This document shows positions 1-5,274 of a DNA stretch of 10,514 bases, piece after piece; the first letter of the stretch is position 1; the number at the start of each line of letters is the position of its first letter. The stretch is from Chitinophagaceae bacterium (GTDB lineage: Bacteria > Bacteroidota > Bacteroidia > Chitinophagales > Chitinophagaceae): the NCBI GenBank assembly GCA_003167015.1, contig PMUF01000575.1:1-10514 (forward strand). Reading direction: 5' to 3'. The notes beneath the pieces were generated by a model. It was not told the origin of the DNA. It searched no databases and was given only the letters and a program-made list of their open reading frames with translations. The position numbers and the translations under genes are program-made.

Positions 1-1633
1 CACCGACAGCCTGGATGCACAGGGAAGAGAATACGAAGGGGACCATGCCGCCTACAAAGAGACAGGCCAGTACTTTCGCCTTATAGATATCGATACCCTG
101 GATGCCGGCGACGCCGACAAAAGCGGCGAACAGGGCGAGGGCCGTCAGTGCTGCAGAGGCGATGGCAAAACCCTTTCCGGTTGCAGCAGTCGTGTTGCCG
201 ACTGCATCGAGAATATCCGTTCTTTCCCGTACTTCTTTGGGCAGTTCACTCATTTCCGCAATGCCACCGGCATTATCGGCGATTGGGCCGAAGGCATCGA
301 TGGCCAGCTGCATGGCTGTCGTAGCCATCATCCCGGCTGCCGCGATAGCGACGCCGTAGAGGCCGGCACAGGCGAAAGATCCCCAAATGCCGCCGGCCAG
401 GACCAGGATCGGCAGGAAAGTGGATTGCATTCCTATAGCCAGACCGCCGATCACATTGGTGGCGTGACCCGTTCCGGACTGGCGGATGATACTCAATACG
501 GGGCCTTTGCCCATGGCGGTATAATGTTCCGTGATTATACTCATTAAAGTGCCGACCAGCAGGCCTACGCCGATCGCGCCCAATACTCCCCATTTGGTAA
601 ATTCAATGCCGCGGAGGACCATGGTTTCCGGTAAGATGAAATACACCAGGCCGACACAGGCGAGTGCGGTCAGGATAATCGATCCCCAGTTGCCCATGTT
701 AAGGGCTCTCTGGACGACTGCGGTATCCAGTTTGGCGGTGTCGCTGATCCGGACGAACAGTGTGCCTACGATGGAAAAAAGAATTCCTACCCCGGCAATA
801 AACATCGGCAACAGGATCGGGGCCATGCCGCCGAATGCGTCGTCCGAATGGGTCTCACGGCCGAGCACCATCGTCGCCAGTACGGTAGCCACATAGCTGC
901 CGAACAGGTCGGCGCCCATGCCTGCGACATCGCCTACATTATCCCCCACATTATCTGCAATCGTCGCCGGGTTTCTGGGGTCATCTTCGGGGATACCCGC
1001 CTCCACTTTCCCGACAAGGTCCGCGCCGACATCGGCCGCCTTTGTATAGATACCGCCGCCAACCCGGGCGAAAAGTGCAATGGATTCTGCCCCGAGGGAA
1101 AAGCCGGTGAGGACTTCGATAGTCCTGGTCATCTCTTCGGAATCGACAGCGGCATTTGGAGCGAAGATGGCTTTCAGCAGGATGAACAATCCGCCCAATC
1201 CTAAAACGGCCAGGCCGGCCACACCCAGGCCCATGACGGAACCACCGGTGAAGGATACGGTGAGTGCTTTACTGAGGCTGCTCCTGGCTGCCTGGGCAGT
1301 ACGCACATTGGCTTTGGTAGCGCTGCGCATGCCGATGTACCCGGCCAGTGCGCTGAGAATGGCTCCGAGAATAAACGCGATGGCGATGGACCAGTGTGAC
1401 TGCGGGTTGCTATTACCCATGATGGCCAGCAGGATAGCCGCCAATACCACGAAATAAGAAAGGATTTTCCATTCCGCCTTTAAAAAGGCCATGGCGCCTT
1501 CGGCAATGTAGCGGCTGATTTCCTGCATCCGATCATTACCGGGATCCTGTTTGGACACCCACGCATACTTAATAAAGGTATAAAGGAGGCCGATGACCCC
1601 CGTGACGGGAACTAAATAAATCAGTTTGTCCAT
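1..1633 (-). CDS. hppA: Membrane-bound K+-dependent ion-translocating pyrophosphatase, C-terminus cut off by the window edge
   Basis: This integral membrane enzyme hydrolyses pyrophosphate to phosphate and uses the energy to pump H+ and/or Na+ across the cytoplasmic membrane. The start is ATG at 1633-1631 (MDKLIYLVPVTGVIG), and 544 codons are visible of a family length usually near 700-800. The substrate signature is intact: GGGIYTKAADVGADLVGK at residues 192-209, then DDPRNPATIADNVGDNVGD at 217-235, with several Mg-PPi-binding aspartates. GNTTAATGKG has Ala483 and Gly486; in this family Ala at that site marks K+-dependent enzymes, while Lys there marks K+-independent ones. The pump-gate glutamate is Glu183 on helix 5 (motif GAES), seven residues before Arg190. 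The two helix-6 sites used in other subfamilies are Gly245 and Ala249. From what I recall this is the Flavobacterium-type K+-dependent H+ pump pattern; the cation assignment is inference. Many hydrophobic segments are visible. The C-terminal catalytic helices lie outside the window. Confidence 0.97.
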   Translation of the reverse strand, partial: MDKLIYLVPVTGVIGLLYTFIKYAWVSKQDPGNDRMQEISRYIAEGAMAFLKAEWKILSYFVVLAAILLAIMGNSNPQSHWSIAIAFILGAILSALAGYIGMRSATKANVRTAQAARSSLSKALTVSFTGGSVMGLGVAGLAVLGLGGLFILLKAIFAPNAAVDSEEMTRTIEVLTGFSLGAESIALFARVGGGIYTKAADVGADLVGKVEAGIPEDDPRNPATIADNVGDNVGDVAGMGADLFGSYVATVLATMVLGRETHSDDAFGGMAPILLPMFIAGVGILFSIVGTLFVRISDTAKLDTAVVQRALNMGNWGSIILTALACVGLVYFILPETMVLRGIEFTKWGVLGAIGVGLLVGTLMSIITEHYTAMGKGPVLSIIRQSGTGHATNVIGGLAIGMQSTFLPILVLAGGIWGSFACAGLYGVAIAAAGMMATTAMQLAIDAFGPIADNAGGIAEMSELPKEVRERTDILDAVGNTTAATGKGFAIASAALTALALFAAFVGVAGIQGIDIYKAKVLACLFVGGMVPFVFSSLCIQAVG

Positions 1634-1699
1634 AAATAGTAGGTCTTATACAAGGTTTCAACCCGGCAATCAATATCGTTGCGGATGGTCAAAGGAGGG

Positions 1700-1707
1700 C
1701 AAAAATA
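1700..1707 (-). promoter_or_regulatory. Candidate -7 element of a Bacteroidota promoter for the pyrophosphatase gene
   Basis: On the minus strand the octamer TATTTTTG matches the Bacteroidota -7 consensus TAnnTTTG at every fixed base. It would give a leader of roughly 60 nt before the ATG at 1633. The -33 element is poor: only a TTAG about 21 nt upstream. It lies between the minus-strand terminator at 1748-1791 and the gene, so it could start transcription independently of anything upstream. Confidence 0.4.
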
Positions 1708-1747
1708 GGGGGAAAAAGGGAAATATAACTAAAAGAGCCTATGGCTG

Positions 1748-1791
1748 AATAAAAAAAACCGGCCCCTGCATTTAGGTGATGAGGACCGGTT
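1748..1791 (-). terminator. Rho-independent terminator reading leftward
   Basis: On the minus strand an AACCGG/CCGGTT stem (arms 1757-1762 and 1786-1791), extended inward past one mismatch by two further C-G pairs, is followed directly by a run of eight T. There is no T run on the plus side, so it acts on leftward transcripts only. It lies about 125 nt upstream of the pyrophosphatase start. It could end a small upstream transcript, or be a conditional terminator in that gene's leader. Confidence 0.65.
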
Positions 1792-1824
1792 CGAATGAGT
1801 CGAACATTTGCTAAAAAAATGTTC
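1789..1824. other. Two overlapping inverted repeats that compete with the adjacent terminator
   Basis: Hairpin A has arms GAACATTT (1802-1809) and AAATGTTC (1817-1824) with a 7-nt loop. Hairpin B has arms GTTCGA (1789-1794) and TCGAAC (1800-1805) with a 5-nt loop. B shares bases 1802-1805 with A and bases 1789-1791 with the terminator stem at 1757-1791. Read leftward the order is A, B, terminator, with B excluded by either neighbour, which is the geometry of an attenuator. The pairing is visible directly; a regulatory role is inference, and B is weaker than the terminator stem. Confidence 0.4.
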
Positions 1825-1956
1825 AGGTTTAGAGGGCCTGGTTTTGTTTAAGGGTCAAGAACCAAGGGGTAAAGGGGTTGTTGATATAGGAGGGACGAAT
1901 AATATGCCAGAATAATAATGAGTTGATTGACATATAATTATAACGCACCCAACGAT

Positions 1957-2036
1957 TGGCGCTTTCCCAGGACAGGAACATTTATCCCGAATTGAATCGA
2001 TCTGTCCATTGCGCAAGAAACATCCGGGATCGGACA
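1957..2036. other. Nested and mutually exclusive inverted repeats, possible structured RNA
   Basis: GCGC at 1959-1962 pairs with GCGC at 2011-2014, and inside it GGACAG (1970-1975) pairs with CTGTCC (2002-2007). Two alternative pairings compete: ATCCCG (1984-1989) with CGGGAT (2025-2030), and TGTCC (2003-2007) with GGACA (2032-2036). On the plus strand this cluster is followed about 30 nt later by the terminator at 2064-2100, so a short plus-strand RNA is possible. On the minus strand it would lie in a transcript ending at 1748-1791. I do not recognise a known RNA family, and the strand is undecided. Confidence 0.3.
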
Positions 2037-2063
2037 ATCTCAAATATGATCTTTAACGTATAT

Positions 2064-2100
2064 AAAAAAGACCGGCTGTTGGAAGCCGGCCTGTTTTTTT
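2064..2100. terminator. Bidirectional rho-independent terminator
   Basis: The stem CCGGCT (2072-2077) / AGCCGG (2084-2089) has a 6-nt loop and is flanked by six A on the left (2064-2069) and seven T on the right (2094-2100). It can therefore stop transcripts from either direction. No protein gene ends just before it on either strand: the nearest leftward gene ends at 2746, about 650 bp away, and no rightward gene precedes it. This is the main reason to suspect an untranslated transcript nearby. Confidence 0.7.
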
Positions 2101-2462
2101 GTAGAAGAACCTGAATGTAAGCCTGAAAAACTAAAAAAACCTTATCTATTGATGGCCGTCAAATTTGGTAAGGTAATATTTTGATGTGGGTGGGTCGTTT
2201 ATTTGGTGACATCTTATTAGTTACTAAATAAATGCCAATCTGTAAGTGTTTTAAAATCAAAGTATTAAAAAAATTGGTGGATCATTTTCCGTCCCCGGCT
2301 GGGAAAAAAATTCCTGTATAAGGAATAAGTGGTCCTGCGGCACAATTAAATGAAAGATCCGACGTTTTCCCTTGCAAGCGGACCTCCGGGTCGGCGGCTG
2401 AAACGAGCCTGAGGGCGAAGTTCACCACAATCCAATATCTTTTAAAACTAATACTATTCCCT

Positions 2463-2717
2463 ATGACCCCGTACACGAGGAATAATCAGAACCATCTTGC
2501 TGAAGAGTTCCAACGCTTTGAAAATTACCTTCTGCAGGAAAGCCGTATTGCCATTCTTAAAGTCCAGAGCTGGCAATTTGCGATGAAAACGCCCGAAGTG
2601 GGCCAACATTATCAGCAGGAAGCTACTGATATGGTAAAGAAATCCCTCCTCAGCTTCGTTCCCAACAGTTTTGTACTAAGTGAAGAGGGTTATTATTACA
2701 AGCAGATATCCAATTAA
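2463..2717 (+). CDS. Small hypothetical protein, 84 residues
   Basis: I do not recognise a family. The protein is soluble, has no signal peptide or membrane segment, and looks mainly helical in its first 65 residues, with mixed charges, many Gln/Glu and one Trp (LKVQSWQFAM). The tail is rich in Tyr (EEGYYYKQ). Codon use looks like that of a translated gene rather than a chance frame. The ATG at 2463 is chosen because the open frame upstream, back to a stop at 2319-2321, encodes nothing protein-like. TATCTTTT at 2436-2443 is a weak -7 candidate with no matching -33 element. The gene runs toward the oxidoreductase small-subunit gene, with 28 bp between the two stop codons. It could be a remnant of a longer gene. 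Confidence 0.5.
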   Translation: MTPYTRNNQNHLAEEFQRFENYLLQESRIAILKVQSWQFAMKTPEVGQHYQQEATDMVKKSLLSFVPNSFVLSEEGYYYKQISN

Positions 2718-2745
2718 TGCTATTGCGGCGACAGCACGGTAGGGC

Positions 2746-3429
2746 TTATGCCTTATCGAAGCTGACGCATTCTTTCAATTCCTTTGCACTATAGGCCAGG
2801 CCATATTGCTGCAATACATCGGCCGGGACTCCATTCCATTGATTGGGCACATTTCCCATATAGCCGATGTCCTTTACCCCCAGTTCCGTTGTATAGAAGC
2901 CGGAAGCGGTGAGATTACGCATCAGGCTGAAAAAGGCGACACCCTGGGACATTTCGGGTTTGGCTTTTGCAGGCCAAGCAATTTCGTCCACTATCTCTAT
3001 TTGTTGCTGCTGGCTGCAGTCTTTAAATGGCTTGTCATAACGAGTCAGGCATTGTAAGTCCAACCAGCGAAGGCCGCCACGCAGGGGAATCTTGTGCTCC
3101 GGCATATCCTTGACGATAAATTCGATGAAGGCGGGGACCTTTGCATCGGAAGCGCTGCCGCTGGTCTCATCTTTTGGAATGATGATATCTGCCAGGATAG
3201 TGATCGTCGCCATCTCATCGGCGGTGAAAAAAGTCTTCTCGCTTTCTACTGCCTTTTCATGCTCGGCTTCTTCTTTCATCCGGTTGATCGAACCGGCAGG
3301 GGTAACATCACTGGCTGCTGCCGCATGTTCCGAAGGCGTCTTCTTTTCTTCGGTCGTGCAGGCCTCTACCAGCACACCGGCGGATACCGATCCTACGAGC
3401 AGGGCTTTGATTGATTTTCTTCTATCCAT
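2746..3429 (-). CDS. Gluconate 2-dehydrogenase subunit 3-like protein, Tat/lipoprotein small subunit of the GMC oxidoreductase
   Basis: This is the small partner of the GMC flavoprotein encoded just upstream, a 227-residue protein of the gluconate 2-dehydrogenase subunit 3 family. In related enzymes this subunit is needed for maturation and for Tat export of the catalytic subunit. The N-terminus has a twin arginine (DRRKSIKALL, residues 2-11), a short hydrophobic stretch and a lipobox-like VEAC ending at Cys24, so it is probably a Tat-exported lipoprotein. Residues 25-65 are a charged, Ala/Glu-rich linker. The family domain runs from about 67 to 215 and has FFTADE, LADIIIPKDE, FFSLMRNLTASGFYTTELG (166-184) and GYMGN (189-193). 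The gene starts 39 bp after the flavoprotein stop and is probably co-transcribed with it. The ATG at 3429 is preceded by a tandem 10-bp repeat. Confidence 0.88.
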   Translation of the reverse strand: MDRRKSIKALLVGSVSAGVLVEACTTEEKKTPSEHAAAASDVTPAGSINRMKEEAEHEKAVESEKTFFTADEMATITILADIIIPKDETSGSASDAKVPAFIEFIVKDMPEHKIPLRGGLRWLDLQCLTRYDKPFKDCSQQQQIEIVDEIAWPAKAKPEMSQGVAFFSLMRNLTASGFYTTELGVKDIGYMGNVPNQWNGVPADVLQQYGLAYSAKELKECVSFDKA

Positions 3430-3433
3430 TGGT

Positions 3434-3453
3434 ATCTTTTTGCATCTTTTTGC
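3434..3453. repeat. Perfect tandem duplication of a 10-bp unit before the small-subunit start
   Basis: ATCTTTTTGC occurs twice in a row, at 3434-3443 and 3444-3453, in the 39-bp gap between the flavoprotein and its small subunit. The nearest copy ends 4 bp before the small-subunit ATG, so the repeat sits exactly in the ribosome-loading region. Slippage here would change the spacing, and possibly the translation ratio of the two subunits; that effect is inference. Confidence 0.7.
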
Positions 3454-3468
3454 GCCGGTCGGCGGCCA

Positions 3469-5205
3469 TTAAATATTATTTTTCTTCAGTTCATCCACCA
3501 GGTGTTCGCTGGCTCGCATAGACAGGGCCAGGATCGTCCAGGTGATGTTCTTGTCGGCCTGCGAGACGAAGGGGCCGCCGTCCATACAGAACAGGTTCTT
3601 GCAGTCATGCGCCTGGCTCCATTTGTTCAGCGGTGAGGTTTTGGGATCATTACCCATCCGAACGGTGCCGGCTTCATGAATAATATTGCCGGGTGCATGG
3701 AGCCCCCAGTTGTTGGCGGCGTTATTATCCTGTCCGTGAGTAATGATGGCGCCCATGGCATGAAGGATTTCGGAGAAGGTCTCCATCATATGCTTCGCTT
3801 GTTTGATCTCATATTCTGAGTGGCTGGTATGGAATTGCAGTACGGGGATGCCATATTTGTCCACGACGGAAGGATCGATCTTACAATAATTTTCTTTTTT
3901 GGCAACAGCTTCACCACGGCCGGCCATGTGAACGGATGCGCCAAAAATGGCGCGGTAATCTTTTTTCAGCGAAGCGCCATAGCCGCCTGCATCTTCTTTT
4001 TTAATGCCTTTTAATATATTTTCTATACCCCAGCTGAAGCCATAGATGGGCTGGCCCATGCCACCGCCGAATTCGATATGATATCCCCGCGGAAAATCCA
4101 GTTTCTTATTATCTCCCCACCAGGGGGCATAGACGTGCATGCCGCCGACGCCGTCTTCATTGTACCGTTTGCGGTCCATGAGGTGCGGCACGATCCCGCC
4201 CATGTCGGAACCGGTCGAATCATGCAGATACCGGCCGACGGCATCGCTGTTATTGGCCAGGCCGTTCGGATGACGCGATGATTTGGAGTTGAGCAGGAGC
4301 CGGGCGCTTTCGCAGGCGCTGGCCGCCAGGATCACCGTCCGGCCTGACACCTGGTATTCCTGCATATCGTCCTTGCTGATATAGGATACGCCCGTTGCCA
4401 GCCCTTCCTTATCCGTCAGCACTTCGCGGGCCATGGCGTTCGTGACGAGATCTACATTGCCGGTATGCAATGCCGGGATGACAAGACAGGAAGAGGAAGA
4501 GAAATCCCCATATACTTTACAGCTGCGGCCGCACTGAGAGCAGAAGAAACATTGTCCCCGTTCGTTGTTGATCTGTTTGGTAAGGATCGACAACCGTGAA
4601 GAGTAAACGGGAACGCCAACACTGCCGGCGGCCTTCTTGACCATCAGTTCATGCAGACGTGGTCTGGGAGGTGGGAGAAAGATCCCGTCAGGGTCGTTTT
4701 CCAATCCTTCCATCGAGCCGAATACGCCCAGCAACCGGTCTATCTTATCGTAATAAGGCTTGACGTCATCATAGCCGATTGGCCAGTCGTCGCCCAGTCC
4801 GTCGATGCTCTTCCGTTTGAAATCTTTCGGGCCGAACCGCAAAGAGATACGTCCCCAGTGATTGGTACGGCCGCCCAGCATCCGGGCCCGCCACCATTCC
4901 CAGGAAGTCGTTCCGGGAGCGCCGGATTGCGTGTAAGGCTCGCCATCGACCTCCCATCCCCAGTAACAGCCATCGAAATCACCGAAGGGCCTGAATCGGG
5001 TACCGGCCCCGCGGCGGGGAGATTCCCAGGCGTTCTTCAATTGATTGGAGTCCGTTTTGGGATCGAACATCGGACCTGCTTCGAGCAGACACACTTTTAG
5101 CCCGGCGTGTGCCAGAACATAAGCGGCCATACCGCCGCCTGCGCCTGACCCTACAATCACTGCATCGTATTTTTTGGGCTGTTTCTTGATCTGGAGATCT
5201 CCCAT
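3469..5205 (-). CDS. GMC-family FAD-dependent sugar dehydrogenase, catalytic subunit with a likely Fe-S cluster
   Basis: This is a 578-residue glucose-methanol-choline family flavoprotein of the gluconate/glucose/glucoside dehydrogenase branch, which oxidises a sugar or polyol and passes electrons to a cytochrome or quinone. The FAD dinucleotide fold is plain: YDAVIVGSGAGGGMAAYVLA (residues 13-32), with Glu42 ending the second strand, and TNHWGR at 114-119. Catalytic residues fit the family: His510 in HEAGTVRMG and Asn553 in KNITWTILALSMR. Cys219, Cys225 and Cys229 (CFFCSQCGRSC) show C-x5-C-x3-C spacing, as recalled for the 3Fe-4S ligands of Burkholderia FAD-glucose dehydrogenase; Cys222 is extra. 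There is no signal peptide, so export probably relies on the small subunit's Tat signal. The ATG at 5205 fits the fold's usual start. The substrate cannot be told from the sequence; glucoside 3-dehydrogenase is one plausible role. No cytochrome gene is adjacent. Confidence 0.93.
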   Translation of the reverse strand: MGDLQIKKQPKKYDAVIVGSGAGGGMAAYVLAHAGLKVCLLEAGPMFDPKTDSNQLKNAWESPRRGAGTRFRPFGDFDGCYWGWEVDGEPYTQSGAPGTTSWEWWRARMLGGRTNHWGRISLRFGPKDFKRKSIDGLGDDWPIGYDDVKPYYDKIDRLLGVFGSMEGLENDPDGIFLPPPRPRLHELMVKKAAGSVGVPVYSSRLSILTKQINNERGQCFFCSQCGRSCKVYGDFSSSSCLVIPALHTGNVDLVTNAMAREVLTDKEGLATGVSYISKDDMQEYQVSGRTVILAASACESARLLLNSKSSRHPNGLANNSDAVGRYLHDSTGSDMGGIVPHLMDRKRYNEDGVGGMHVYAPWWGDNKKLDFPRGYHIEFGGGMGQPIYGFSWGIENILKGIKKEDAGGYGASLKKDYRAIFGASVHMAGRGEAVAKKENYCKIDPSVVDKYGIPVLQFHTSHSEYEIKQAKHMMETFSEILHAMGAIITHGQDNNAANNWGLHAPGNIIHEAGTVRMGNDPKTSPLNKWSQAHDCKNLFCMDGGPFVSQADKNITWTILALSMRASEHLVDELKKNNI

Positions 5206-5235
5206 GCTTTTCTGGTGGGTTAAAGGATAAAAAAG

Positions 5236-5264
5236 TAAATGTAAAGATTTAGCAAAACAGCAAA
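5236..5264 (-). promoter_or_regulatory. Candidate Bacteroidota promoter for the GMC oxidoreductase gene
   Basis: Read on the minus strand: TTTG (5264-5261), 17 nt, then TACATTTA (5243-5236), which matches TAnnTTTG at all fixed bases but the last. The box ends 31 bp before the ATG at 5205, giving a short leader. It occupies the gap after the M28 peptidase stop, so the oxidoreductase pair is probably its own transcription unit. Confidence 0.45.
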
Positions 5265-5274
5265 CAAGTTTTTT

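Larger units (their letters stand above)
1634..2462. other. 830-bp gap without a convincing gene, rich in RNA-structure signals
   Basis: No reading frame here looks like a real protein. The gap is A/T-rich overall, with a GC-richer island at about 2356-2425 that contains a CCGAC...GTCGG inverted repeat. It holds a promoter candidate for the pyrophosphatase gene near 1700, a minus-strand terminator at 1748-1791, overlapping hairpins at 1789-1824, nested inverted repeats at 1957-2036 and a bidirectional terminator at 2064-2100. Two terminators flanking about 270 bp of pairing-rich DNA is what one expects of a small RNA gene or a regulated leader, but neither is proved. From 2101 to 2355 I see only A/T-rich DNA with no clear element. 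Confidence 0.6.

Noticed and set aside
1760..1800. GGTGATGAGG suggesting a fluoride riboswitch, which can accompany pyrophosphatases
   Set aside because: It is on the strand pointing away from the pyrophosphatase gene and the remaining conserved segments and pseudoknot are absent.
1783..1806. GGTTCGAAT resembling a tRNA T-loop
   Set aside because: The closing G-C pair and the T-arm stem are missing and no acceptor, D-arm or anticodon arm can be drawn; it is part of the hairpin cluster.
1855..2043. A 62-codon minus-strand frame in the structured gap
   Set aside because: It starts at TTG, has Cys/Ile-rich non-protein-like sequence and overlaps the inverted repeats, so it is more likely chance.
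2282..2476. A 64-codon minus-strand frame before the small plus-strand gene
   Set aside because: No family resemblance, overlap with the start of the better plus-strand gene, and no promoter; it may mirror the GC-richer island only.
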